Assembly (NCBI RefSeq): GCF_003113895.1
Contig: NZ_BDUD01000001.1
Coordinates: 2,500,924 to 2,564,923, forward strand
From: Nostoc commune NIES-4072
GTDB taxonomy: Bacteria > Cyanobacteriota > Cyanobacteriia > Cyanobacteriales > Nostocaceae
Length of the DNA: 64,000 bases
Direction of reading: 5' to 3'
The position numbers and the translations under genes were made by a program. The notes below the pieces were generated by a model that was not told where the DNA came from, searched no databases, and worked only from the letters and a program-made list of their open reading frames with translations. Below are positions 51,530 through 62,048 of the stretch, in pieces (position 1 is the stretch's first letter; every line of letters begins with the position of its first letter).

Positions 51530-51952
51530 CTAAGACAAAGAATATCCAGTTGCTTTCTTAACGTATTTTACAACTTTTTCATAAGATTCAGGATTACTCA
51601 CAGGGTTGATGATGATGGGGATAGTGCCATCTGGCAACCAAAAAGTTATCCTGCCATTCGGTTCATGACAAAAAGAACTGATGCAGTTGAGATTAATTAC
51701 ATATTCGTTTTTATCGTAATAGATTTTTACCCAGTGGGCATGATCTAATTCCAATCCAATCACACATTCTAAATAATAGAGAATTTTTTGATAATCTTCC
51801 AAGTTACTTTGCGGGTTAATCACTATCGGTATGGCACTATCGGGTAACCAAAAAGTAACCCTACCGTTCAGTTCATAACAAAAAGCATGGACACGTTCAA
51901 AATTAACTACATATTCTCTCCTTTCGTAAAGGATTTTCACCCAGTACGCCAC
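51530..51952 (-). CDS. Hypothetical protein with internal duplication, 140 aa
   Basis: Function not recognised. The protein is two copies of a ~70-residue module: MAYWVKILYERREYVVNFER...FCYELNGRVTFWLPDSAIPI and AHWVKIYYDKNEYVINLNCI...FCHEPNGRITFWLPDGTIPI, each ending with a helix (NLEDYQKILYYLE / NPESYEKVVKYVK). The beta-rich start and helical end suggest a small alpha+beta fold used as a dimer in one chain. No membrane span or catalytic motif. It ends head-on against the nuclease-like gene, 9 bases apart. Confidence 0.72.
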   Translation of the reverse strand: MAYWVKILYERREYVVNFERVHAFCYELNGRVTFWLPDSAIPIVINPQSNLEDYQKILYYLECVIGLELDHAHWVKIYYDKNEYVINLNCISSFCHEPNGRITFWLPDGTIPIIINPVSNPESYEKVVKYVKKATGYSLS

Positions 51953-52046
51953 AACATCTCCCCAAGTCCGAAATTTACAAATGATGCACCCTGTATATCC
52001 AAATCTACTGTAGCCTTAAGTTAATGTTGCAATTAATTATGAATTG

Positions 52047-53708
<1,662 letters not shown>

Positions 53709-53770
53709 CTAAAAATACATCCCGCCATTGTGCCACAGTTGTTGTGGTGTAATCTTCTGTGATTGAGCTT

Positions 53771-55525
53771 GTGAAAAACCTTTTAGGATTAGTAATATTA
53801 GGCTGTATTGTCACCTCCTCTGTAGCACTGGCAGAGCCATCTCTTAAAGTCGTTTTTCCCCAAACAAGCTACCAGACGAGTTCCCAAAAAATCTTCTTTC
53901 TGGGGACTGCACCACCAGATGGTCAGGTTTTGATCAATAGTAAGCCAATTACCCGCAGCAAAGCTGGTCATTTTTCCCCTAGTTTCCCCTTGCAGTTGGG
54001 GGAAAATCTTTTTACTGTGCGTCACGACAATCAAGAACTCCAGATTAAAGTGACAAGGCTTCCCACTGATCCTGAGCTACCACAGGGGTTAGCCTTTGCT
54101 AAAGATTCCCTGACTCCCGCAGTTGACATTGCCAGACTACCGGGAGAGCTAATTTGTTTTAGCGCCATCGCACCCCCTAACGCTAGCGTATCTGTCAAGT
54201 TGGCTAATCAAATTATTGCCCTTCCACCACAACCTCAACAGGCACAGCTACCAAGTAATTTGGCAGCTTTGACAGGGCAAAATCAGCCTTATGCCCAGTC
54301 TAGCGTAGGCAATTATAAAGGTTGCACCACAGTGGCAACAGCCGCCGATTTGGGACAACCTCAGTTTCAACTGACGCTCAATGGCAAGACGATAACTCAA
54401 CCAGGGACTGGTAAAATTCAAATCCTTTCAAGAGCAGAGTTGCCAGTTTCTGAGGTTACAGTAGAGTCAGGCGTGGCTCGCACTGGCCCAAGCACCGATT
54501 ATTCTCGACTTACACCACTGCCCAAAGGCACACGCGCAACAGTAACAGGTAGGGAAGGTGAATGGTTGCGCCTAGACTATGGCGCTTGGATTAATAGTAA
54601 AGAAACCCGCATTCTCCCTGGTGCAGTTCCGCCACAGACAATAATTCGCAGTGTCGGATACCGTCAACTCCCTGGTGCGACAGAGATAGTTTTCCCCTTA
54701 CAAGTTCCCGTACCTGTGAGCGTGCAACAAAGTGAGGGTGCTTTCGCTCTCACTCTCTACAATACCACTGCCCAAACGGACATTATTCGTCTGGATGATG
54801 ACCCTCTAATTTCTCGCCTAGATTGGCAACAGGAGGCTCCAGAACAAGTAAAATACACCTTTAACCTCAAAAAAGCTCAACAGTGGGGATATAAGTTAAG
54901 ATACGACGGTACAACCCTGGTTTTAGCTTTGCGTCATCCGCCGAAAATTGGTAACACAAGACGCAAGCCTTTAGCTAATTTCAAGATTGTACTAGATCCA
55001 GGGCATGGAGGTAAAGAAACTGGTGCCAGTGGGCCAACTGGATATTTAGAAAAAGATTTAAATTTGGTGGTATCCAAGTTGCTGCGGGATGATTTGGTGG
55101 AGCGAGGAGCAACGGTAGTGATGACACGGGAGGACGATCGCGAACTTTCTCTAGCAGAACGTCAAGCAATTATCAGTCAAGAAGAACCTGCGATCGCTAT
55201 TTCGATACATCACAATTCCTTACCCGATGATGGCGATGCCGAAAAAACTAAGGGATTCGCCGCTTTTTGGTATCAACCCCAAGCCCATAACCTGGCAATG
55301 TTTTTACAGAAGTATGTAGTTAAAAAAATCGGCAAACCTTCTTATGGTGTGTTTTGGGATAACCTGGCGCTGACACGTCCAACTGCTGCACCATCAGTGT
55401 TGCTGGAATTGGGTTTTATGAGCAATCCCGATGAATTTGAGCAGATAGTCAACCCAGAGGTACAGAAAAAAACGGCAAATGCGATCGCTCAGGGAATTAC
55501 TGAGTGGTTTAGGAGTGTGAGATAA
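53771..55525 (+). CDS. N-acetylmuramoyl-L-alanine amidase (Amidase_3) with SH3-like domain
   Basis: 584 residues if started at the GTG 53771, which gives a clean signal peptide (MKNLLGLVILGCIVTSSVAL-A). A GTG at 53759 would add four residues. The periplasmic protein contains an N-terminal beta-sandwich-like part, an SH3-type segment (about 235-290, EVTVESGVARTGPSTDYSRL, LPKGTRATVTGREGEWLRLD), an AMIN-like part and the zinc amidase domain (about 395-584). The amidase has FKIVLDPGHGGKETGASG (His), EKDLNLVVSKLL (Glu), AISIHHNSLPDDGDA (His) and VLLELGFMSNPDE (catalytic Glu). It cuts the lactyl-peptide bond of peptidoglycan. Relatives act in cell separation and septal nanopore formation in filamentous cyanobacteria. 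Confidence 0.9.
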   Translation: MKNLLGLVILGCIVTSSVALAEPSLKVVFPQTSYQTSSQKIFFLGTAPPDGQVLINSKPITRSKAGHFSPSFPLQLGENLFTVRHDNQELQIKVTRLPTDPELPQGLAFAKDSLTPAVDIARLPGELICFSAIAPPNASVSVKLANQIIALPPQPQQAQLPSNLAALTGQNQPYAQSSVGNYKGCTTVATAADLGQPQFQLTLNGKTITQPGTGKIQILSRAELPVSEVTVESGVARTGPSTDYSRLTPLPKGTRATVTGREGEWLRLDYGAWINSKETRILPGAVPPQTIIRSVGYRQLPGATEIVFPLQVPVPVSVQQSEGAFALTLYNTTAQTDIIRLDDDPLISRLDWQQEAPEQVKYTFNLKKAQQWGYKLRYDGTTLVLALRHPPKIGNTRRKPLANFKIVLDPGHGGKETGASGPTGYLEKDLNLVVSKLLRDDLVERGATVVMTREDDRELSLAERQAIISQEEPAIAISIHHNSLPDDGDAEKTKGFAAFWYQPQAHNLAMFLQKYVVKKIGKPSYGVFWDNLALTRPTAAPSVLLELGFMSNPDEFEQIVNPEVQKKTANAIAQGITEWFRSVR

Positions 55526-55684
55526 ATTTTGAGGTACAACACTAGTTCTTTATGATATTTGGTGGAGTGCGATCGCTCTTTGTTCAAACTTTGTGACTTT
55601 TATAGTGCGATCGTCAAAACCATTCCTATTGTATCAATTAAGTAAAATGAAACTTCAGTAGTTCCTCAGAGGTGTCCGATCACT
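55526..55684. other. Short gap after the amidase gene
   Basis: AT-rich, with HIP1-like octamers at about 55567 and a GCGATCG at 55606. No gene or terminator stands out. Confidence 0.4.
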
Positions 55685-55917
55685 ATGCTTGAGCGGCGCC
55701 GTCAACTTCAACAACAAATTGCTCAACTTCCAGATGACCAACTAACTTCAGGTTGAGCAATATCTAGCATTTCTTGGTTTTCAGAAAACAGTTGCATCTC
55801 CATCAGAAGTCACCAAATCACCTTCCACGCTTGAGTGTTGCTAAAAAATGGATAAAGTCGAGTTTAGAAGAAACGATTCTTCGGCTCTTGCATAATTCCT
55901 CAATAAACCTCTGTTAA
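55685..55917 (+). pseudogene. Relic of a small antitoxin-like gene, two frameshifts
   Basis: ATG at 55685 opens MLERRRQLQQQIAQLPDDQL, then a stop. Shifting the frame near 55752 continues QVEQYLAFLGFQKTVASPSE, VTKSPSTL, and a second shift near 55836 continues VAKKWIKSSLEETILRLLHN to a stop at 55915-55917. The joined sequence resembles short cyanobacterial DUF2281-like proteins (antitoxin-type: 'IAQLPDDQLxQVxxYLxFL'). No toxin gene follows. Both lesions are single-base-type shifts, so decay is recent. Confidence 0.55.
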
Positions 55918-56102
55918 ATGCAAGAGCGTTGCCTCAATAACACTCCTAAACCGAAACCAAAAATTTAAGTGAGTATCAAAATTAGTGTACTAAAGTATAC
56001 CGCAAGTATCAACCTTGAGGCGGATTTTAGTGCCCGAAAATAGCACTTATAGCAAATTGACAACTGAAGTTACTGAAAAAATTGATTGAAATAGTAAAAG
56101 TT
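55918..56102. other. Gap upstream of the RTX gene
   Basis: About 185 AT-rich bases that should hold the RTX promoter. No clear box assigned. Codons between 56082 and 56102 are in frame with the RTX gene (via a TTG), but homology begins at the ATG 56103. Confidence 0.4.
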
Positions 56103-59100
56103 ATGGCAAATATAATTGGAACCAAGGGTAATGATACGCTAGTCGGCAGCGAGTTAGCGGACACGATTAATGGTCTTGCAGGCAACGATACCATCACAGC
56201 TACTAATGGCAACGACACTTTGACTGGTGGTGGCGGCAAGGATAAGTTTAAAATCGTTGACGTGTTCAACGGCACTGATACTATCACCGATTTCGGTGGC
56301 GTCGGTAAAGGAACAAACCCAACAGCAGCAGTCATTGCCGAAGTAGACACCCTAAAATTCGACGGCTATGACTTCTTTCGTGCCGAAAATTTGCTGCTTA
56401 CCCAGAATGGCAACAATTTAGAAATTGCGTTTGAAGGGGTAAATGAAACCATAGTCATTCTGCAAAACTTCAAATTAGAAAACTTGGAGAACCAGAAAGC
56501 AACTGGAGCAACACCAGCGATTGGCAATATCCTGTTTAATGGGCAAACTAGTATCACCGACAGCTTTGATGTTTTTGATGCCAACTCCACCGAAACTAAG
56601 CTGGGCAGGAAAAACACGGTAACCTTCCTCAATGACCTATCCAACAAAATTACGGGTTTAGACGACTCAAATGATGTGGTTAATGGTCAGGGCGGTAATG
56701 ACAAAATCGACGGCAAAAGTGGTAACGACTTGCTGCGGGGTGGTACGGGAAATGATACTCTCATTGGTGGTGCAGGGAAAGATACCCTAATTGGTGGTAT
56801 GGGCAATAACTCCCTCGTTGGTGGTACTGGTGACGATGTCTTGAATGCTGAGGATTCAACAGGCAATAGTACCCTCAACGGTGGTGCTGGTAAAGATTAC
56901 TTGAGTGTTGAGGGTTCAACAGGCGATAACCTGCTTTTTGGTGGAGACGGCAATGACACCTTTTCTTTGAGGGCTTCATCTACTGCCCCCTCTTTCTTAG
57001 TAACTCAAACGGTAGATGGAGGGAAAGGTGATGATTTTTTACAAGCCTATTATACCAATGCTACGGGGAGAATGACTTCGACATTCAATGCAACCACTAA
57101 CATTGGTTCGATTACAGCAGGCACGAATCAGGTTAACTACAAAAATATCGAACGATTAGATATTAGAGGTACTATCTACAATGACTTGATTGTGGGGACT
57201 AATGGCAACGATTTTCTCTGTGGGGGCAGTAGTGGCAATGATCCAAGTTATGGTAATGATACAATTTTTGGCGGTGAAGGTAACGATTACTTGAGTGTTG
57301 ATTATTCAACAAGCGATAACATCCTCAACGGTGGCGTTGGTAACGATCAATTGAGTGCTACCTCTTCAACAGGTAATAACCTGCTCTCTGGGGACGATGG
57401 CAATGATTTTCTCTCCACTTCTGGGACTCACATCGACTACGACGGGGGAAATACCAATGCCACCTCTGGCAATAACACCCTCAACGGTGGTGCTGGTGAT
57501 GATAATTTAAGTGCTGATTATTCAACAGGCGATAACCTACTCTCTGGAGGCGATGGCAATGATTCTCTTAGTGCCTCTAGCTACCCTTCTGATAGGTACG
57601 GTTTTGACACCTCTGGCAATAACACCCTCGACGGTGGTGCTGGTGACGATACTTTAATTGCTAACTATTCAACAGGCGATAACCTGTTGTTTGGAGGCGA
57701 TGGCAATGATTCTCTCTTTATCTCTAGCTACTATGACTATTCTGGAAGGTTTGATGGCGGGTTTGGCAATAACCTACTCTCTGGAGGCGATGGCAATGAT
57801 TCCTTCTCTTTGGTTCTATATACTTCCCCGTCTGACTTAGTAACTCAAACAGTAGATGGAGGGACAGGTGACGATTTATTAGAAGTCTCGTATATCTATG
57901 CTACTGGGGGAATTACTTCGACATTCAATGCTGCTACTAACACTGGCTCAATTACAGCAGGCAAGAATCAGGTTAATTACAAGAATATCGAACAATTAAA
58001 TATCTCAGGTACAGAATACGATGACTTAATTGTGGGGAGCAATGGTAATGATACGATAAATGCGGGCGTTAGTGGAAATGATACAATAGATGGCGGCGCT
58101 GGTGACGATTACTTATCGTTCTCTTACTATAGTGCAACCCAGAGCATCACTTCGACATTCGATGCTGCTACTAACACTGGCTCGATCACAGCAGGCACGA
58201 GTCAGGTTAGTTACAAGAATATCGAAGGATTAAATATTTATGGTACAGACTACGACGACTTGATTGTGGGGAGCAATGGCAACGATTCACTCCACGGGGG
58301 CAATAGCGGCAACGATACCATCGATGGAGGGATAGGTGACGATTTGTTGTCGTTGTATAATTATACTACTAGCGACGGAATTACTTCGGCATTCGATGCT
58401 GCTACTAACACTGGCTCGATCACAGCAGGCACGAGTCACGTTACTTATAAGAATATCGAACAATTAAATATCTCAGGTACAGAATACGATGATTCTATAG
58501 TGGGGAGCAATGGCAACGATACGATAAATGGGGCAGGTGGAAATAATACAATTTTCGGCGGTGCAGGTAAGGATTACTTGAGTGCTAACTATTCATCAGG
58601 GAATAATCTGCTCTCTGGCGACGATGGAAATGATTCTCTTAATATCTCTGGTGACTACAACGACTACCGAGGCGAGTTTTATCTTGATGCTGTTTCTGGC
58701 AATAATACCCTCAATGGTGGCACTGGTGATGATAACTTAGTTACAAACTATTCATCAGGGAATAACCTACTCTCTGGGGGCGATGGGAATGATTCTCTTA
58801 ATGCCTCTGGTTCAGCCTCCTTATACTCCTCATACGGAGTTTATACTGTTTCTGGCAATAACACGCTCAACGGTGGTGCTGGTAACGATCGCTTGATTGT
58901 TGACTATTCAACAGGCGATAATCTCCTCTCTGGTGGCGATGGCAATGATTATCTTACAGCTTTTGGTGCGTCTGGTAAGAACACACTTACAGGTGGTAAT
59001 GGCAATGATACCCTCACAGGTGGCAAAGGTAATGATAGTCTAATTGGAGGATCTGGTACTGACACCTTTGCTTTCAATAGTTTCAATGAAGGTATTGATA

Positions 59101-59366
59101 CTATTTATGACTTTAACGCGACTAATGAACTGATTCAGATATCAGCTGCTGGCTTTGGTGGCGGGTTATCATCAGGTACACTTGAGACAAGTCAGTTTAC
59201 CCTCGGAACATCTGCAACTAGTAGTGAAGAGCGATTTATCTACAATAGCGCTACTGGTGGATTGTTCTTTGACCTTGATGGCAGTGCGTCTGGGTCTACT
59301 CAGGTACAATTTGCACAATTATCTGCTGGATTATCAGTAACCGAAAAGAATTTTGTGGTTGTTTAA
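56103..59366 (+). CDS. RTX (hemolysin-type calcium-binding repeat) protein
   Basis: 1087 residues from the ATG at 56103 ([20 protein letters not shown]). Nearly the whole chain consists of Gly-Asp nonapeptides (GGxGNDxLx), e.g. [20 protein letters not shown], forming calcium-binding parallel beta-rolls. At least three blocks repeat a longer module: [20 protein letters not shown], then [37 protein letters not shown] and LIVGSNGND. There is no N-terminal signal. The C-terminal 100 residues ([20 protein letters not shown], then [20 protein letters not shown]) are of the type found in type I secretion substrates, so export by an ABC-type secretion machine is expected. No catalytic domain is evident, which suggests a cell-surface or matrix role. 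The transport genes are not in the window. Confidence 0.92.
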   Translation: MANIIGTKGNDTLVGSELADTINGLAGNDTITATNGNDTLTGGGGKDKFKIVDVFNGTDTITDFGGVGKGTNPTAAVIAEVDTLKFDGYDFFRAENLLLTQNGNNLEIAFEGVNETIVILQNFKLENLENQKATGATPAIGNILFNGQTSITDSFDVFDANSTETKLGRKNTVTFLNDLSNKITGLDDSNDVVNGQGGNDKIDGKSGNDLLRGGTGNDTLIGGAGKDTLIGGMGNNSLVGGTGDDVLNAEDSTGNSTLNGGAGKDYLSVEGSTGDNLLFGGDGNDTFSLRASSTAPSFLVTQTVDGGKGDDFLQAYYTNATGRMTSTFNATTNIGSITAGTNQVNYKNIERLDIRGTIYNDLIVGTNGNDFLCGGSSGNDPSYGNDTIFGGEGNDYLSVDYSTSDNILNGGVGNDQLSATSSTGNNLLSGDDGNDFLSTSGTHIDYDGGNTNATSGNNTLNGGAGDDNLSADYSTGDNLLSGGDGNDSLSASSYPSDRYGFDTSGNNTLDGGAGDDTLIANYSTGDNLLFGGDGNDSLFISSYYDYSGRFDGGFGNNLLSGGDGNDSFSLVLYTSPSDLVTQTVDGGTGDDLLEVSYIYATGGITSTFNAATNTGSITAGKNQVNYKNIEQLNISGTEYDDLIVGSNGNDTINAGVSGNDTIDGGAGDDYLSFSYYSATQSITSTFDAATNTGSITAGTSQVSYKNIEGLNIYGTDYDDLIVGSNGNDSLHGGNSGNDTIDGGIGDDLLSLYNYTTSDGITSAFDAATNTGSITAGTSHVTYKNIEQLNISGTEYDDSIVGSNGNDTINGAGGNNTIFGGAGKDYLSANYSSGNNLLSGDDGNDSLNISGDYNDYRGEFYLDAVSGNNTLNGGTGDDNLVTNYSSGNNLLSGGDGNDSLNASGSASLYSSYGVYTVSGNNTLNGGAGNDRLIVDYSTGDNLLSGGDGNDYLTAFGASGKNTLTGGNGNDTLTGGKGNDSLIGGSGTDTFAFNSFNEGIDTIYDFNATNELIQISAAGFGGGLSSGTLETSQFTLGTSATSSEERFIYNSATGGLFFDLDGSASGSTQVQFAQLSAGLSVTEKNFVVV

Positions 59367-59686
59367 TCCTTATTAGCACTCTGCTATTACCAAGCGCTAC
59401 AGTTTGGGAGGTGCTATTTTTAGCATCTCTCATTCGATTGCTCAATGCAAGTCATTTTGGGTAGTTTTACGGAAACACTTTGAGCGTATATTGCTGGACT
59501 CAGTAACTCTTGCATTGTGTACAACGTATGGCAATATCAGCAAGCCCTATTTAGTGCTTTACGCTTCCCATAAGGTGTTGCGAAGTAGTATAACACTCTG
59601 CTCCGTCTTGATTTCAGTACTTCTACCCTGCTAAAACCACTTTGATTGCGGATAAAAATATATGAAATCTTATATTTTTAAAGCGT
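59367..59686. other. Gap after the RTX gene
   Basis: About 320 bases. A 76-codon frame from 59404 (MGGAIFSISHSIAQCKSFWV) lacks a family, an RBS and balanced composition, so I do not call it. A hairpin around 59384-59414 (TGCTATTACC...GGAGGTGCTA) may be the RTX terminator. Confidence 0.4.
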
Positions 59687-60064
59687 ATGTATTTTAAGAT
59701 ATGCGGCATGGTGGGAGCGATCGCTATTTTATTGAGTAGTGGCAGTGTATTCGCTCAAGATGCAGAAAGATATATCACTGTAGGGCATGATAAATTGGGA
59801 AACAGCGTAGCTCTGGACATGGAAACTATTAAGGGCACCACATACAAACTTTACGGTATCTACGGAGATGGCGTCTTCGAGACTACCTTTGATGCCTCGT
59901 GCAAAGAATCGCGGCTTTTTCGCAATCGCATTGCGATTTACGGGCCAGAAGGACAGCTACTTGAAGAGGATAAGGAAAAAGGAGAAATCCCTTTTGTAGC
60001 AAGTTCTTCACCAGGCAAAGGAATGAAAATTGTTTGTCAAAAGATTGGTGTCAGTGGTTGGTAG
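59687..60064 (+). CDS. Small secreted protein, 125 aa
   Basis: Function not recognised. The first ~23 residues are a signal peptide (MYFKICGMVGAIAILLSSGS-VFA) with cleavage after VFA. The mature part (QDAERYITVGHDKLGNSVAL, DMETIKGTTYKLYGIYGDGV, FETTFDASCKESRLFRNRIA) is beta-rich with two cysteines (Cys in DASCKES and KIVCQKI) that may form a disulfide. Similar short surface-adjacent proteins are widespread in cyanobacteria, with the pattern 'xYxVTxxxxGxxxxLDxxSIxG' preceding a 'Cxxxx' strand. Periplasmic location expected. Confidence 0.72.
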   Translation: MYFKICGMVGAIAILLSSGSVFAQDAERYITVGHDKLGNSVALDMETIKGTTYKLYGIYGDGVFETTFDASCKESRLFRNRIAIYGPEGQLLEEDKEKGEIPFVASSSPGKGMKIVCQKIGVSGW

Positions 60065-60159
60065 GTGTTGAATATATTATGGGGAATGGGGAGTAGGGAA
60101 TGGGGAATGGGGAATAAGCAATGCCTAATGCCCGATTCCCAATTCCCAGCTAAAAAATA
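60065..60159. repeat. Heptamer repeat pair between convergent genes
   Basis: A G-rich arm (GGGGAATGGGGAGTAGGGAA) followed by a C-rich arm (CCTAATGCCCGATTCCCAAT) in inverted orientation, in the gap between two converging genes. Confidence 0.65.
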
Positions 60160-60765
60160 CTAAGGACAAAATAACGTGTCACGCGTATCTCGTCCTGTAA
60201 TGGGATTAGTTCCCTTAGCAAGTTTGCACAATTTTTTTTGCTCATCGGAACGCAGCAGCGTATCGGTAAAATCTGCCCCGTCAATGATTGCGCCATCAAA
60301 TCTGGCATTAGCAGCAAAAGCACCTTCCAACAGTGCATTTGTCAAATTTGCTCTGACTAAACGAGCTGAGTCTAAAGTGGCATTTCTCAAGTCAGCTCCT
60401 TCCAAATTCACAGACTCCAAATTTGCTGCAAAGAAACTCACACCCTGCAAATTAGCGTGGCTGAAGTTGCTCTGGCGAAGATTAGCTTTGGTAAAGCTGG
60501 AATCTGTTAAATCACGTCCTGAGAAATCAGCGTCAACCAAAATTTCTTTGTTATATTCAAGTGCCAAAGCTGTGGGAGCAAAACCGACCATTGTCGTGAT
60601 GCCAACTATTCCCCAAAGGAATAAGCTGAGTATACTTGTCCAAATCTTATGGTCTGTTTTACACTTGTGCCCCAACTCAGTACGGAATGAGTTTCCCTTA
60701 GAACCTGTTATGCGTAGGCGTAGCCCGCCGCAGGCATCGCTTAACCTAGAATTCATAGAATTCAT
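60160..60765 (-). CDS. Pentapeptide-repeat protein, lumenal/periplasmic
   Basis: About 201 residues from the ATG at 60765. A TTG 15 bases upstream is also in frame. Residues about 40-68 form a hydrophobic export signal ([20 protein letters not shown], then [11 protein letters not shown] with an A-x-A cleavage site). The mature domain is a run of A(D/N)LxX pentapeptides ([40 protein letters not shown]) forming a right-handed beta-helix. The C-terminus [20 protein letters not shown] with two Cys (LCKLA...LFCP) matches thylakoid-lumen pentapeptide proteins. Residues about 7-19 ([13 protein letters not shown]) are encoded by a GC-rich dispersed repeat (60711-60745), so the true N-terminus may have been altered by its insertion. 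Confidence 0.82.
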   Translation of the reverse strand: MNSMNSRLSDACGGLRLRITGSKGNSFRTELGHKCKTDHKIWTSILSLFLWGIVGITTMVGFAPTALALEYNKEILVDADFSGRDLTDSSFTKANLRQSNFSHANLQGVSFFAANLESVNLEGADLRNATLDSARLVRANLTNALLEGAFAANARFDGAIIDGADFTDTLLRSDEQKKLCKLAKGTNPITGRDTRDTLFCP

Positions 60766-60779
60766 GATATTTTTAGTCA

Positions 60780-61316
60780 ATGGCTAACCTTCCTCCATCT
60801 CATTATCCAGATATTGGTGAATTAGGAGAAGACCTAGTAGCCCAATGGTTGCAATCTACAGGTTGGATAATTCTCCATCGTCGCTTTTCTAGTCGCTGGG
60901 GAGAAATTGATATTATTGCTGAATATCATGGAGTAACTGGGAAAGAGCAGGAAAGCAAGGGAGAATACCCCACTCCCCACTCCCCACTCCCCACTCCCCA
61001 TTCATTACTAGCATTTGTGGAAGTCAAAACCCGCAGTTCAGGTAGTTGGGATGCAGGGGGAAGAAGCGCAATCACCCCACAAAAGCAAGCAAAAATCTGG
61101 CGAACAGCTGGAATGTTTTTAGCCCAGTGCCCTGAGAAAGCAGATTATTCTTGTCGATTTGATGTTGCTATTGTCTACTGTCAAAGGATATCAAAAAATC
61201 TGACTGGGGTTACAGCAAGCCAGGAAGCTCTAGCTACTTCATCAGCCGCCGGATATAAGTTTAAGCTGCAAGAATACATTCTGGCAGCTTTCGACTCTTC
61301 AATTGATAATGGTTAA
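60780..61316 (+). CDS. yraN: YraN family (UPF0102) endonuclease-like protein
   Basis: 178 residues; the family is usually about 120-130. The core is [20 protein letters not shown], then [36 protein letters not shown] and [12 protein letters not shown], holding the Glu / Asp / E-x-K nuclease-like residues (GEIDII and FVEVKT). Between the two conserved strands about 28 extra residues ([20 protein letters not shown]) are encoded by an in-frame heptamer-like DNA repeat (CCCCACT units at about 60968-61003). The start is the ATG at 60780, back-to-back with the pentapeptide gene. Function is unsettled; nuclease-like, possibly in DNA processing. Confidence 0.85.
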   Translation: MANLPPSHYPDIGELGEDLVAQWLQSTGWIILHRRFSSRWGEIDIIAEYHGVTGKEQESKGEYPTPHSPLPTPHSLLAFVEVKTRSSGSWDAGGRSAITPQKQAKIWRTAGMFLAQCPEKADYSCRFDVAIVYCQRISKNLTGVTASQEALATSSAAGYKFKLQEYILAAFDSSIDNG

Positions 61317-61386
61317 TCGGTAATCGATAAAATATTTTGATTACCAATGACCAATAATTTTGTAATGGCGTTAAAACCAAATAGGA

Positions 61387-61776
61387 TTACGCCAAAGTTT
61401 CTGGACAGTAGCCTAAGCCCCGGACAAATTGTTGCCGGAATGCTTCAATTTCATCTCTCTCTGGGCTACCATGAGAGACGATCGCAACCTGATAGCGACG
61501 CATTACGTCCACAGGGCACTGTCCCGCTTCCAAACTCCAAAGTGCCATCTGTACCCTCATTGGCGGTTCGTAGCTAATTCCTAATTCATTTAGAAAAGCG
61601 CGAAAGTCGCCATCTTCTTGGGGCGAGACTTGACCTTTGAGTTTGATCCTAACCACCCAGCCATCAATTTGATGAATTACGGTGACGAAAGAAACTGGTG
61701 TCTGGGGTCTAGCGTGCAGGTGTTGAACGACCCTCAGGGTTAGACTGGCATTTGCCAGATAGTACAAGTATTCCAT
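61387..61776 (-). CDS. Conserved hypothetical protein, 129 aa
   Basis: No family name comes to mind, but the sequence has the look of a conserved cyanobacterial protein. It begins MEYLYYLANASLTLRVVQHL, continues with a strand-rich part (VSFVTVIHQIDGWVVRIKLK) and ends with helices (EDGDFRAFLNELGISYEPPM, ERDEIEAFRQQFVRGLGYCP). Soluble, no cofactor motif. The gene converges with yraN, about 70 bases apart. Confidence 0.7.
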   Translation of the reverse strand: MEYLYYLANASLTLRVVQHLHARPQTPVSFVTVIHQIDGWVVRIKLKGQVSPQEDGDFRAFLNELGISYEPPMRVQMALWSLEAGQCPVDVMRRYQVAIVSHGSPERDEIEAFRQQFVRGLGYCPETLA

Positions 61777-61846
61777 GTTTGTTGGTGCTTGGGATCAAAG
61801 CCAATCCTACATATATATATTCGTCAATCATTGCCTATTCCCGGTA

Positions 61847-61884
61847 GGGTAAAAGCCCCCGTTTTTAGATGGGGAGGTTTACCC
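61847..61884. terminator. Hairpin with T-tract downstream of a start region
   Basis: GGGTAAA pairs with TTTACCC, and inside, CCCC with GGGG, around GTTTTTAGAT. TTTTTATG follows shortly. It may be a rho-independent terminator for plus-strand readthrough toward queA. The shape (Cn-stem-Gn) also resembles the right-end hairpins of IS200/IS605-type elements, but no tnpB sequence is attached. Confidence 0.4.
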
Positions 61885-62048
61885 AATTTTTATGTTAATT
61901 TTTCCATGTTACCTAATAGTACCCATCTTATAGTCAAGTGATGAAACTGAACGAAAATCCCTTAAAGTTCCTTTAGAAGGAGAAGCTCAAACAAGCTTTT
62001 TTAAGAGAGTATAAATACTAAATAAACCAAAAACTAGTAGAAGCCAAT

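Noticed and set aside
59404..59634. Open frame of 76 codons after the RTX gene
   Set aside because: No ribosome site or homology; the Cys/Leu/Ser-rich sequence looks like a chance opening.
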